64,000 bases of DNA, from NCBI GenBank assembly GCA_047967505.1, contig CM106538.1, one strand, 5' to 3'. The DNA is from Dipteris shenzhenensis. Taxonomy: Eukaryota > Polypodiophyta > Polypodiopsida > Gleicheniales. The first letter of the stretch is position 1; each line of letters opens with the position of its first letter. The notes under the pieces were generated by a model. The model was not told where the DNA came from and ran no database searches. It worked only from the letters and a program-made list of their open reading frames with translations. The translations under genes and the position numbers were made by a program. This document shows, piece by piece, positions 34,070 to 46,900 of this stretch.

Positions 34070-34299
34070 TCCTTATGTACTCTAGTTCGTGGCTCAGTTA
34101 GTATGCCACCTTAGTTAGCTGAGTTTGGTTTGAGACCCACATATAGGGTTCTTCTATTTCTTTGTACTAGAGTTCTTTTGGCTTTCACAACTAAGAAGAG
34201 GAAAATTGTTTTCAGCCTCCACCTTTGTGTGCATTCCCCCATTGTGTATGTGAGAAAGCCACAAGTGAGACTCCTTCCCTCTCTCCCACTATCTTCACA
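34070..34299 (+). repeat. 5' LTR of copia B, right part
   Basis: Starts with the duplicated tcctt and ends ctatcttcaca. Joined to 18584-18710 it gives a 352-bp LTR, the same length as both LTRs of copia C. Confidence 0.92.
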
Positions 34300-34314
34300 T
34301 GGTATTAGAGCCTG
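34300..34314 (+). other. Primer-binding site of copia B
   Basis: tggtattagagcctg directly follows the LTR. It matches the iMet site with one C-to-T change relative to copia C. Confidence 0.88.
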
Positions 34315-34831
34315 GTTCGTGGTAAGGAGCTCAAGAAAGCAAACCAAGTTCGCGGTGTCCTAGTAAGAGGACCAGTGTTGCTTTCCTTTTTCGAGTTTGG
34401 GAGAAATCTCTGCAAGTAGCACAACTGGAAGTGCAAGAGTGCACTGTCTCAGATTGAGATGCCCTTCGTGGTGTGGCGAGAGGGCAGTATATGCTGCGGG
34501 AGAGGGCGTAGACCATGGTGACTTTATTTTTCTAATTCGAGGCCATTTCGGGGCCCGTTTTGAAGGCGGAAGTTCTTCGCAGGCACTCAGAAAAAGGCCC
34601 TGTTTTTGTTGTGCGACCACTGCTCTGCAGGTCGGTGAAAAGTTGCCGCAAAAATTGCATCGTATGCCTATATTGGGAGTTACAGAATCATCCTTATTGC
34701 CTGTTCATGCAAAATCGTCACTAGGAAGTGACTGTGTGGTCAAATACCACTTTCGTCAGTTTTGCAGATTTGCCTGTGTGAGGCAAAAGCTGTGTTTTTT
34801 GCAGTGACAGAATTTTTTGCAGTGTTCTGTA

Positions 34832-37800
34832 ATGGCGTCTGATTCTCTTTCACAGATTGTCACTGAAAAGCTTGACAAGAACAACTTCCAAGCATGGAAG
34901 TTTAGAATGACAAATTTCCTTAAGGGAAAAGGCTATTGGGAGTTCATTACAGGAAATGAAGAAGAACCATTTCTTCCTAATGTTCCCAATCAATAGGAAA
35001 TGCAAGTACGCCAAAGGAGGCATGGGATACTTTGGCAAAAATGTACAGCACAAATATGCAAGCCAGGAAAATGCAGCTCAAGTAGGAGTTGCACAATGTG
35101 CAGAGAGAAAATATGAGCATCAATGACTACCACATGAAGGTGAAGAAAATTGCAGATGCACTTGCTTCCATTGGGTCGCCAGTGGAAGATGTTGATCTAG
35201 TCTCTGTGACCTTGAATGGTCTAGGAAAGGATTATGCACAGTTCTGAACATCCATTGCCGTCCGTGAAAAATTTCCTGATTTTGAGGAGTTGTTTGCTCT
35301 TTTAATTTCTGAAGAGTAGAGAAATGGTGGTGCATCTTCTTCAGGAGGAACTTCAAAAGAAACTGTCTTCTACTCAAATACTAGAAGAGGTAGAGGCAAA
35401 GGTAGAGGAGGCCGATCTGGAGGCCGTGGTAGAAATCAGAATATGCAGCAAACTCAAGAAAACCAGTCCTTTGGAGGAGGACGTGGTAACTCTAGAGGCA
35501 GGGGGAGCCAAAGAGGTCGTGGTGGATGGTAGAGAGGCCAAAATGCAAACAGCAATGTTGAATGCTACTATTGTGGTAAAATGGGTCATATGGCTAAAGA
35601 CTGCTACAAAAAGCAGAATGACATTATGAATGGAAAATTGCAGCAAGGCAATTATGCATCTTCTAGTAGACAGGGTGATGACAAAAATGAGCATCTATTT
35701 ATGGTGCAGCACATGACCAATTCTATGACAAGTGCAAAAGAAAGAAATGACGTGTGGTATGTTGACTCAAGTGCATCCAACCACATGACAAGTCATGCAG
35801 AATGGATGCAGGATGCAAGGAAAATGGAAAGACCAGGATTTGCGGAGACTGGTGATGATACTGCACATCCTATTGTGCAGATTGGTAAAATTCCTTTGTC
35901 TATGCAGGATGGGAAAAAGAAATACTTGTCTGATGTATTTCATGTCCCGAATATCACCAAGAACCTCGTTTCTGTTGGTCAAATGGTTGAGCAGGGCTTG
36001 TAGGTCAGATTTAATCCTCATGGATGCTTTGTTGAGGATATGAAAAATAACGCTTGATAGCAAAAGGAAAGAAGAAGGGCAGGATGTTTACGTTGCATGC
36101 GGACATGCCTGAATTGAGTGCAGCAATGTTTGCACATGGGACCGGTGTAGTTGCAGATATTGATATCTGGCATAAACGCATTGGTCATGTTAATGTACAT
36201 CGACTTAAATCAATGCAAGCCCAAAATATCGTTGCAGGATTGCCTAAATTCAAGGTTGCAGAAATGCATAAGGTATGTGAAGCCTGTCAATTTGGAAAAC
36301 AGGCAAGGAAACCATTTCCTAGGCATGTTCAAGAGAGTAAGAAGCCATTGGAATTAATCCACTCTGATGTGTGGACTACTAAAGCTGCACCTATTGGAGG
36401 TTGTCATTATTTTGTTGCTTTTATTGATGACTACAGCAGAAAAGTTTGGGTGTATTTTATGAAAAAGAAAAGTGAAGTGTTTGGGCACTTCAAAGGTTTT
36501 AAAGCTATGGTTGAAAAAGAAGCAGGCCTGCAAATAAAATGCCTAAGGTCAGATGGAGGGAAAGAGTACCTCTCAAATGAGTTTGCAAGGTTCCTACAGG
36601 AGCATGGCATAAAGCAGCAATATTCATGCAGTCATACCCCACAGCAAAATGGACTTGCAGATAGGAAAAACAGGCATATTGGAGAGGTATCTCGCGCCAT
36701 GCTAAATGAAAAATACCTACCAGATTATTATTGGGCTGAAGCAGTTGCTACAGCAGTTTACATAATGAACAGGACTCCCACTGTAGCAATACATGGCATG
36801 AAGCCAGAGGAGATGTATAGTGGTAGGAAACAAGATATTTCTCATTTGAAAATTTTTGGTTCCATTGCCTATGTTCATGTGCCAGATGAGTTGAGTTCCA
36901 AGTTGGATCCAAAAGCTGAGAAGTGCATCTTTATTGGTTATTCTCTACAGCAGAAAGGGTATAGATGCTATAACCCTTAAACTCGTAAGTTTACAGTGAG
37001 CAGAGATGTTGTTTTTGATGAGATGAGCAGCTGGTATAAACCAGTAAATGTGATTGATGATGTAGATGCACAAAATGGTAATGCTGCACAGAATTCACAG
37101 CAACAATCACAAAATATTAGTGGAGCTGCAGTGTCCTCTAGCAGTGGTTCACATACTTTGCCATGGAGAGGCAGATTGAGATCAGGAGAATCTCCGCAAA
37201 GCAATGCAGATAGTGGTATGCCGGTATCATGAAAAGGAAAAGAGAAGGTAGATCAGCCCATGTTTGATGTGAATGCAGGTCACTCTGATGTGGATGGTGA
37301 ATCCAGTGGCTCAGAACAGAGCATTGATGATGAGTTGGGTATTCCTTCTGTTGTTACACCAGGAGTAAGGAAGACCAGGGATGTCTTGAGAGCACCTGGA
37401 AGTGAGCCTATTTTGCGCAGGTCTACCAGAGCTAGATATCCTGTGGATAGGCTGAAATATGATGGATTTACAACCATTCACTATGCCTATATGGTCAAAG
37501 TGATACACGAAACAGAACCCACTTCTTTTGAGCAAGCCATGGGAAAAGAAAAATGGGAGAAAGCCATGGATGAAGAAATAGATGCCTTGGAAGCAAATGC
37601 TACATGGGAATTGGTGCCTTTGCCTAAAGACAAGAATGCAATTGGCTGTAAGTGGGTTTATAAGGTGAAGCACAATGCAGATGGTTCTGTGAACAGATAC
37701 AAGGCAAGATTAGTTGTCAAGGGGTATGCACAGACATATGGCATTGATTATGAAGAAACATTCAGTCCGGTTGCAAGGATGGCAACCGTAAGAGTAGTCA

Positions 37801-39097
37801 TTGCTATGGCTGCATCAAAGGGATGGTCTTTACATCAGATGGATGCAAAGAATTCCTTCTTGCATGGTGATTTGCCAGAAGAGGGCTTTATGGAGTAGCC
37901 ACCAGGTTATGTTCATGCTGTTCATCCTGAGTTTGTTTGCAGGTTGAAGAAAGCCTTGTATGGCTTGAAGCAAGCACCTAGAGCATGGTCTGACAAGATA
38001 GGACAGTATCTTGTCACTATTGGCTTTCAGATTTCCAAGGCAGATTTCTCACTTTATGTGAGAAAAACAGAGAAAGCTATTATGCTGCTTGTCATTTATG
38101 TTGATGATTTGATCATCACAGGTGATAGTGATGAAGATATCCTTCATGTGAAAATGCTATTGAAGCAAAAGTTTGAGATGAAGGATTTGGGAAAATGGAT
38201 TATTTCTTGGGCATTGAGGTGATTAGATCACCAAGTGGGATACAGCTCTTGCAGAAGCAGTATGGATTGGACATGCTGTCCAAATATGGGATGGCAAGCT
38301 GTAAGCCTATTTCAGTTCCTTTGGAGCAGAATGTGAAGCTGAGCGCAGATGCAGGTGAGCTTTTGGAAGACCCTACTATGTACAGATGCATAGTAGGAAG
38401 TTTGATTTATATGACTATTACCAGGCCAGATTTGAGCTATGCTATTGGTTTGGTAAGTCAGTTTATGCAGGCTCCAAGGAAACCGCATTTGGATGCGGCT
38501 AGACGCATACTCAGGTATGTGAAGTCCACATTGCAGTATAGACTATTTTATGAGGCTGGGGTTTAGATACAGTTGCATGGATACACTGATGCTGATTGGG
38601 CTGGTAGTATTTCTGATAGACGATCTACCAATGGATATGTGTTCTCTTTTTTGAGTGCTGCAGTCACTTGGAGCAGCAAGAAACAGCCTACAGTTGCCTT
38701 ATCGAGCACAGAGGCTAAGTACAGGGGTGCAGTAATGGTTGCATGTGAGGTAGCTTGGTTGCATAAGCTACTTTATGATATGCATCAGTCTACAGATGGG
38801 CCGGTTGTCATTTATTGTGACAACATGAGTAGTATACGCTTGGCAAATAACCCAGTCTATCATGCTAGAACAAAGCACATTGAGGTGCATTATCACTATG
38901 TGCGGGAGAAGGTTTTACTAGGTCTTATTGATCTAGTTTATGTCAGCACAGAGCATCAGGTAGCTGACATATTCACGAAGGCATTGGGAGCAGATAAGCT
39001 GCGCAAGTTCAGAGACCTACTTGGTGTGAAGGAATTGGGATTGAGCTCGAGGGGGAGTGTTGAGATATCGAGCTCCACTCGTGATATGCCAAGGTGA
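34832..39097 (+). pseudogene. Copia B gag-pol, heavily mutated
   Basis: Gag begins at ATG 34832 (MASDSLSQIVTEKLDKNNFQ). A 94-bp deletion near 35000, between atgca repeats, shifts frame. The zinc knuckle CYYCGKMGHMAKDC survives. Protease (WYVDSSASNHM, Gly to Ser in DSG), integrase (FIDDYSRK; SDGGKEY), RT (YVDDLIITGD) and RNase H (YTDADWAGS, VADIFTKALG) are all recognisable. TAG codons at 34994, 35083, 35317, 35530, 36001, 37896 and 38564 mostly sit where copia A or C has Gln. TGA at 35245 and 37230 sit at Arg positions. A 4-bp gap near 36052 and a 1-bp gap near 38195 shift frame. The product terminates inside the 3' LTR. Confidence 0.92.
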
Positions 39098-39397
39098 CCG
39101 TTGTGCATTTATATCACTGACTTGTTAGATGCAGATGCGGTTGGTACACCGCCCATGAATAATAGCTGGATGACAGCTATCCTTATGTACTCTAGTTCAT
39201 GGCTCAGTTAGTATAGCTGAGTTTGGTTTGAGACCCACATATAGGGTTCTTCTATTTCTTTGTACTAGAGTTCTTTTGGCTTTCACAACTAAGAAGAGGA
39301 AAACTATTTTCAGCCTCCACCTTTGTGTGTATTCCCCCATTGTGTATGTGAGAAAGCCACAAGTGAGACTCCTTCCCTCTCTCCCACTATCTTCACA
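39058..39397 (+). repeat. 3' LTR of copia B
   Basis: 340 bp, preceded by polypurine gagctcgagggggag. It lacks 12 bp (about tgccaccttagt) present in the other family LTRs. Confidence 0.93.
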
Positions 39398-39415
39398 ATT
39401 TATACAAGTTAGAGA

Positions 39416-39650
39416 GCTTCTTTCTCTGCATGTAGGAATTGTAAGACATTCTCTCTCTACATGTAGAACTTGCATATAGAAGTTGCATGTAGGAGTTGCA
39501 TGTTGGACTCGCATGTTGCATGTTGCATGTAGGAGTTGCGTGTAGAACTCGCATGTAGAACATGCATGTAGGAATCGCATGTAGGACTTGCATGTAGGAC
39601 TTGCAGAGGTAGGAGTTGCAAGTAGAAGTTGCAAGTAGAACTTGCAACTT
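39416..39650 (-). repeat. 13-bp minisatellite
   Basis: About fifteen variants of ttgcatgtaggag (also tcgcatgtaggac, ttgcaagtagaac). The minus-strand translation is a repeating Cys/Tyr/Met/His pattern, an artefact of the period. It starts within 20 bp of the copia B insertion point. Confidence 0.85.
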
Positions 39651-39963
39651 TAATGGTATCCCATGGTGAGTTGGGCATGGATACAACATTCCTAAAAGAA
39701 AATAGTGCTAGACCTAGAATCTTTATACCATCATGTTTTACCCTAAAACATATATCATTGAATTTGAATTGTAAATCCTATTAGCTAAATGCTAAACTTG
39801 AATCCTTTATTGGAAACCTATATTTAGACCCTCATAAATTTATATCACCATGAAATTTAAAATAAAAGAAAGTAATTTAATAAAAAGTTATAACTAATAT
39901 GTAGATTATTGAAAATAGACTAATTTTCTTTATAATTGTTGTTACAGCTTGCTTGCAAAAGAG

Positions 39964-40372
39964 ATGGCTATAGATTTTACTCCTAAGATGGAGGTGATCT
40001 TATGTTGCAACAAAGAAGTAGTTGCAGTTTCTAAAATCCATGATAGTGATCCAAATTCTCTTTGTCACTTTAAAGTACTTGACAAAGATAAGGTGCAAGG
40101 ATGTTTTTATCAAAGCTATACTTATGTATTAATATAAAATCTTGGCAAAAATTTATGAGCTAGTTTTTAGTTACGCAGAAAAAGTTGTAAATCCTTGCGA
40201 AACTTCTCAAATATTGGCAAAATATTTTTATTAGGGCATATAAACTTTCAATACCAATATAAAATTTTCACTCCTTAATGAAACTAATATGAAAAAATCA
40301 TCCATGATAAGGTGGCAGCTATTGTATCAAAGATTCTTAGTGCACATGTTGAGCTAAAGCATTAGTGTGGAG
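39964..40372 (+). pseudogene. Unknown ORF interrupted by MITE
   Basis: From ATG 39964 the frame reads MAIDFTPKMEVILCC to LDKDKV, then runs into the MITE. If the MITE and one 8-bp duplication are removed, the same frame continues AAIVSKILSAHVELKH to a TAG at 40363. No family is recognised. It may be an outlying part of the transposase-like pseudogene at 41.5 kb. Confidence 0.3.
40096..40306. mobile_element. 211-bp hAT MITE, copy 1
   Basis: A perfect 8-bp target duplication, ataaggtg, lies at 40088-40095 and 40307-40314. Ends are caaggatgtttttat and the complement of catggatgattttttc. Ends and sub-terminal sequence match, in reverse orientation, the insert in copia C at 47893. Confidence 0.92.
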
Positions 40373-40430
40373 ATATGAAAGATTCTTAGTGCAGATGTTG
40401 AGCTAAAGCGTAAGTGTGGAGATATGAAAA
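40331..40430 (+). repeat. 49-bp tandem duplication
   Basis: Two copies of agattcttagtgcacatgtt ... agtgtggagatatgaa with four or so differences. Confidence 0.8.
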
Positions 40431-40433
40431 TAC

Positions 40434-41540
40434 TTGGAATTCAAAATCGATGTCTTATATAGAGTGGATGAATTCATGCACATCAAGAAGGGCAAAGGCA
40501 GCAATAGTGTTGTCCCTTTAGACTTGGATGATTTCAATGCAATCAACTATAGAAGTGATATCTTATCAGGAGTGGATGAGTTGAACCGAGAAAGAAAAAT
40601 ATTTCAAAAGTGGTCTTACCTGGATTGGATGAATTCCACAGATTGAGAAGGGAAATATTTCAAAAGTGTTGGCTTATCAAGCATGGATGAATGGATATTG
40701 ATGTGAATGGCCCTACACTTATATCACAGGCAAGGATGAGATCAACGAAGGACTATTTAGTATTCAACTTTGATTGTGAAAAGATAAAGGATGCAACATT
40801 CCATGACGAGAAGAAATGTACAAATACAAAAAATGATGTACAAAAGAAACAAAAACAGACATACAGGTGCATGAAGAGAAATTGAATCTAGGCAGAGCTA
40901 AAAAAGCAACCAAAGAGAATAAAAGTAATGAATGAAGATATTATGCTAAAAGCAATGAGACTTACATGTTGTAAGCATATATGTATGCACTCCATTGACT
41001 TACATGACATCAAGGGGTGTAGAGAACAGGTGTGGGTGGCAAAGGAGAGGGAGAAAAAGAAAGGAATACCTACTCATGAGACTCTCTTGCTTTCTTTTAA
41101 ATGACAGGAAAAGGCCAAGTTCATGACAAAAGATAAAACCTCCTATAAATGGAAAAGTATTCGCAATATTGCATATTGCATTGTTTTATGATTATCACAT
41201 GTCACATATTGAGATTTGGCTAATAAAGAAAAGGATGGAGTAAAATTTAGCATTCATGGTAACACAAGAAGGCCAAAAACAAAAGCCTCAACTGTTGTGG
41301 CAACATTAATTTTGAAATACTTAATTCATGAAAATGCTTGACCTCAACCCCATCTATCTGAAATGCACCTTCTAATAGGCTTGATGAAAAAAAAAGCATT
41401 TGATTCTATTGGAGAAACACAAAGGCAAAGAGGGCATGCTGTGGCATCTTTTTACACTTTGTATACTATTTGGAACAAGATATTTGGACATGTTGAAATC
41501 CCGAGGAGGCAAATAATGTCAAATTTCAGTGGACTATGAT
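40434..41540. other. No recognisable gene
   Basis: AT-rich, with short plus-strand open frames containing a recurring phrase (agtggatgaattc/agtggatgagttg). No domain signature. It may be decayed upstream coding sequence of the next pseudogene. Confidence 0.4.
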
Positions 41541-41548
41541 GTTAACAC

Positions 41549-42110
41549 TTGAGAGTCCAACATATCCAGAACAAAGAGAAACATACAACAGTAAGAAAAA
41601 AATTCATCATGGACTTGTTCGACATTCTAGGATCAAATAGGCATTTGGAAGGAGCAAGCTATTTCTCATCCCAATGCATAATATGCATTATTGTAGATGG
41701 TATAGATGAGAATACAACAACATTACCTTGATTCGTTAACACTCCACCTAAGTTGCAAGGAAAAAACTTTTTGAAGATACATTTATGTGGAGTGTTAGTG
41801 CATGGATTTAAGTTTTTTGCAGACATATGGATTGATTCCTTGCATCTAGAATATAGCAATCAAGTTGCAACATCCATTATGAAGGCAATTCATAGTGTAC
41901 ATGTAGAAAGAGGTCACCTACTAGCAATTTTGAGAATACAGGTAGACAATTGTATACTAGAGAATAAGAATGTACTCTTGTTTGTGTTTTGCTCAACGCT
42001 AATTGCTCATTGAATCTTCACTGAGATTGAAGTTGGATTTTTGTTGGTTGGGCATACACATGAGGATATCGATTAAGTTTTTAGCATAATCTCAAGGGAA
42101 ACACTTATTT
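41549..42110 (+). pseudogene. Transposase-like pseudogene with VDN...GHTHEDID
   Basis: In one plus frame: LGSNRHLEGASYFSSQ, IIVDGIDENTT, a stop, then LCGVLVHGFKFFADIW, RIQVDNCILENKN, a stop after STLIAH, and EVGFLLVGHTHEDID followed by a stop. The order D-G-D, VDN-ENKN, F-GHTH-DID matches a family of large uncharacterised proteins of mosses, lycophytes, oomycetes and animals (DUF7869-type, probably a transposase fold). Stops near 41731, 42013 and 42075 show it is dead. The family name is from memory of the motif pattern. Confidence 0.6.
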
Positions 42111-42114
42111 CATT

Positions 42115-43081
42115 AATTTTGGACTCCAGAGTCTACATTTGGACTAATCCTAAAAATCCTTCCCAAATGGAAAGTTTACTTTATGAAAATGTCATTTGAG
42201 AATCAAAGTTTACTGTTTGGCATTGGCATTTTGCACATAATGAATTTCATAATATCTCTCTACAATGTTGCACTAATAATGCAAAAACTACTATTAAATC
42301 CTAATTTTGTATTTCTTATTTTTAAGAATCCTACTTATATTTAAAAAACTCCTTGGGTTATTATTTTAAATCCATGAAAAATCTCTTAATACAAAATAAA
42401 GAATTGTTAAATTAATTTAAACCATGCAAATGCACTAAAAATTCAATGCAAAAAACTAGGCGAAAACTATAACACTCTTGAAGATTCAAGAAATTAAAAG
42501 CTTTATATAGATAAGAGACATTAGTCTCTTTTGTACTCTTAAAAATAGCAATAGCTATGCTTGTAATTTTACATTATCATAAGTTTTTAAGAAATATTGC
42601 TCTGGATGAGTCTTTGTACAAAGGAGTCTATAGCAGCCTTTTCAATAATTTAATTATGCCTTTACAATGAATTAAGTACAAATGGGCGATCCTAACATTT
42701 GCTTGTTTGAATGTCCTATTCGTCGCGTCACTTGTCGCTTGGGTGCCATCTTCATTCATTCTCATCTGACCACCATCACCTTTAGTCTTTATTGATGCTT
42801 GAATGGTGTTATCATGGGCATTCTTCATTTGTGCTATCTGCTTCTACTTCCTCCTTATCGAGCATCTTTAAAAATATGTAATGTGTGAAATGATTGGTTG
42901 CGGTATTTTTATTTTTCTTCTACATCATACCCCATGTGCTTCTTTGTTTTCTTCATCCTTGATTTCCACGACACTATGACCGTGTCACTATGGAAAGCTT
43001 TGAGATTGCTTCATGGTTTGGTACCCATTCCTTTTTCATACAACTAGTATACAATGTATTGTTATCCTAGCTCTCCTTCCT
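42115..43081. other. No recognisable gene
   Basis: AT-rich intergenic sequence between the pseudogene and the copia C target duplication. No long frame or repeat of note. Confidence 0.6.
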
Positions 43082-43086
43082 ATCCC

Positions 43087-43438
43087 TGTTGAGATATCGA
43101 GCTCCACTCGCGATATGCCAGGGTGACCGTTGTGCATTTATGTCACCGACTTGTTAGCTGCAGATGGGGTTGGTACACCGCCCATGAATAATAGCTGGAT
43201 GACAGCTATCCTTATGTACTCTAGTTCATGGCTCAGTTAGTATGCCACCTTAGTTAGCTGAGTTTGGTTTGAGACCCACATATAGGGTTCTTCTATTTCT
43301 TTGTACTAGAGTTCTTTTGGCTTACACAACTAAGAAGAGGAAAACTGTTTTCAGTCTCCACCTTTGTGTGTATTCCCCCATTGTGTATGTGAGAAAGTCA
43401 CAAGTGAGCTTCCTTCCTTCTCTCCCACTATCTTCACA
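43087..43438 (+). repeat. 5' LTR of copia C
   Basis: TGTTGAGATATCGAGCTC to tatcttcaca. The primer site tggtatcagagcctg follows at 43439-43453. Confidence 0.94.
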
Positions 43439-43972
43439 TGGTATCAGAGCCTGTTCGTGGTAAGGAGCTCAAGAAAGCAAACCAAGTTCGTGGTGTCCTA
43501 GTAAGAGGACCAGTGTTGCTTTCCTTTTTCGAGTTTGGGAGAAAATCTCTGTAGGTAGCACAGCCGGAAGTGTAAGAGTGCACTGTGTTTTAGATTGAGA
43601 CGCCCTTCGCGGTGTGGTGAGAGGGCAGTATATGCTGCGGGAGAGGGCAAAGCCTTTGGTGACTTTATTTTTCTGATTCGAGGCCAATTCGAGGCCCATT
43701 TTGAAGGCGGAAGTTCTTCGCAGGCACTCAGAAAAAGGCCCTATTTTTTCTATGCGACCACTGCTCTGCAGGTCGGTGAAAAGTTGCCGCAGAAATTGCA
43801 TCGTATGCCTGTATTGGGAGTTACAAAATCATCCTTATTTCCTGTTCATGCAAAATCGTCACTAGGAAGTGACTGTGTGGTCAAATACCACTTTCGTCAG
43901 TTTTGCAGATTTGCCTATGTGAGGCAGAAGCTATGTTTTTTGCAGTGACAGAATTTTTTGCAGTGTTTTGTA

Positions 43973-46900
43973 ATGGCGTCTGATTCTCTTTCACAGATTG
44001 TCACTGAAAAGCTTGACAAGAACAACTTCCAAGCATGGAAGTTTAGAATGACGAATTTCCTTATGGGAAAAGGCTATTGGGAGTTCATTACAGGAAATGA
44101 AGAAGAACCATTTCTTCCTAATGTTCCCAATCAACAGGAAATGCAGGCATTTAAAGGATGGCATGAGAGAGCCAGAAAAGTTATGTATTGGCTGTCTATC
44201 AGTATTTCGGATTCTATGATTATGCATATTCAGGATGCAAGTACGCCAAAGGAGGCATGGGATACTTTGGCAAAAATGTACAGCACAAATACGCAAGCCA
44301 GGAAAATGCAGCTCAAGCAGGAGTTGCACAATGTGCAGAGAGAAAATATGAGCATCAATGACTACCACATGAAGGTGAAGAAAATTGCAGATGCACTTGC
44401 TTCCATTGGGTCGCCAGTGGATGATTTAGTTTCTGTAACCTTGAATGGTCTAGGAAAGGATTATGCACAATTCCGGACATCCATTGCCGTCCGTGAAAAA
44501 TTTCCTGATTTTGAGGAGTTGTTTGCTCTTCTAATTTTTGAAGAGCAGAGAAATGGTGGTGCATCTTCTTCAGGAGGAACTTCAAAAGAAACTATCTTCT
44601 ACTCAAATGCTGGAAGAGGTAGAGGCAGAGGTAGAGGAGGCCGATCTGGAGGCCGTGGTAGAAATTAGAATATGCAGCAAACTCAAGAAAACCAGTCCTA
44701 TGGAGGACATGGTAACTCTGGAGGCAGGGGGAGCCAAAGAGGCCATGGTGGATGGCAAAGAGGTCAAAATGCAAACAGCAATGTTGAATGCTACTATTTT
44801 GGTAAAATGGGTCATATGGCTAAAGATTGCTACAAAAAGCAGAATGACATCATGAATGGAAAATTGCAGTAAGGGAATTATGCATCTTCTAGTAGATAGG
44901 GTGATGATAGAAATGAGCATCTGTTTATGGTGCAGCACATGACCAATTCTGTGACAAGTGCAGAAGAAAGTAATGATGTGTGGTATGTTGACTCAGGTGC
45001 ATCAAACCACATGACAGGTCATGCAGAATGGATACAGGATGCAAGGAAAATGGAAAGACCAGGACTTGTGGAGACTGGTGATGATACTGCACATCCTATT
45101 GTGCAGATTGGTAAAATTCCTTTGTCTATGCAGGATGGGAAAAAGAAATACCTGTCTGATGTATTTCATGTCCCGAACATCACCAAGAACCTCGTTTCTA
45201 TTGGTCAAATGGTTGAGCAGGGCTTGTAGGTCAGATTTAATCCTCATAGATTCTTTGTTGAGGATATGAAAAATAACGGTCGCTTGATAGCAAAAGGAAA
45301 GAAGAAGGGCAGGATGTTTACGTTGCATGCGGACATGCCTGAATTGAGTGTAGCAATGTTTGCACATGGGACCGGTGTAGTTGCAGATATTGATATCTGG
45401 CATAAATGCATTGGTCATGTTAATGTACATCAACTTAAATCAATGCAAGCCCAAAATATTGTTGCAGGATTGCCTAAATTCAAGGTTGCAGAAATGCATA
45501 AGGTATGTGAAGCCTGTCAATTTGGAAAACAGGCAAGGAAACCATTTCCTAGGCATGTTCAAGAGAGTAAGAAGCCATTGGAATTAATCCACTCTGATGT
45601 GTGGACTACTAAAGCTGCATCTATTGGAGGCTGTCATTATTTTGTCGCTTTTATTGATGACTACAGTAGAAAAGTTTGGGTGTATTTTATGAAAAAGAAA
45701 AGTGAAGTGTTTGGGCACTTCAGAGCTTTTAAAGCTATGGTTGAAAAAGAAACAGGCCTGCAAATAAAATGCCTAAGGTCAAATGGAGGGGGAGAGTACC
45801 TCTCAAATGAGTTTGCAAGGTTCTTGTAGTTGCATGGCATAAAGCAGCAATATTCATGCAGTCATACCCCACATCAAAATGGACTTGCAGAAAGGAAAAA
45901 CACGCATATTAGAGAGGTATCTCGGGCCATGCTAAATGAAAAAGACCTACCAGATTATTATTGGGCTGAAGCAGTTGCTACAGCATTTTACATAATGAAC
46001 AGGACTCCCACTGCAGCAATACATGGCATGACGCCAGAGGAGATGTATACTGGTAGGAAACTAGATTTCTCATTTGAAAATTTTTTGTTGCATTGCCTAT
46101 GTTCATGTGCCAAATGAGTTGAGGTCCAAGTTGGATCCAAAAGCTGAGAAGTGCATCTTTATTGGTTATTCTCTATAGCAGAAAGGGTATAGATGCTATA
46201 ACCCTTCTACTCGTAAGTTTACAGTGAGCAGAGATGTTGTTTTTGATGAGATGAGCAGCTGGTATAAACCAGTAAATGTGATGATTGATGTAGATGCACA
46301 AAATGGTAATGCTGCATAGAATTCACAGTAGTAGTCACAAAATATTAGTGGACCTGTAGTGTCCTCTAGCAGTGGTTCACATACTTCACCATGGACACGC
46401 AGATTGAGATCAGGAGAATCTCCTCAAAGCAATGTAGATAGTGGTACGCAGGTATCACGAAAAGGAAAAGAGAAGGTAGATCAGCCCATGTTTGATGTGA
46501 ATGCAGGTCACTCTTATGTGGATGGTGAATCCAGTGGCTCAGAACAGAGCATTGATGATGAGTTGGGTATTCCTTCTGTTGTTACACCAGGAGTAAGGAA
46601 GACCAGGGATGTTTTGAGAGCACCTAGAAGTGAGCCTATTTTGCGCAGGTCTACCAGAGCTAGACATCCTATGGATAGGCTAAAATATGATGGATTTACA
46701 GCCATTCACTATGCCTATATGGTCAAAGTGATACAAGAAACAGAACCCACTTCTTTTGAGCAAGCCATGGGAAAAGAAAAATGGGAGAAAGCCATGGATG
46801 AAGAAATGGATGCCTTGGAAGCAAATGCTACATGGGAATTGGTGCCTTTGCCTAAAGACAAGAATGCAATTGGCTGTAAGTGGGTTTATAAGGTGAAGCA

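Larger units (their letters stand above)
18584..39397 (+). mobile_element. Ty1/copia element B (nested host)
   Basis: A plus-strand LTR element with target duplication attta at 18579-18583 and 39398-39402. Its 5' LTR is split into 18584-18710 and 34070-34299 by copia A. The primer site is at 34300, gag-pol at 34832-39097, the polypurine tract at 39043-39057 and the 3' LTR at 39058-39397. The two LTRs differ at roughly 12 sites plus a 12-bp gap. The coding region has many stops and frameshifts, so the copy is dead. Confidence 0.93.

Noticed and set aside
39197-39634. 145-codon Cys/Tyr/His minus frame
   Set aside because: Arises from the 13-bp minisatellite read in rotating frames and from LTR sequence.
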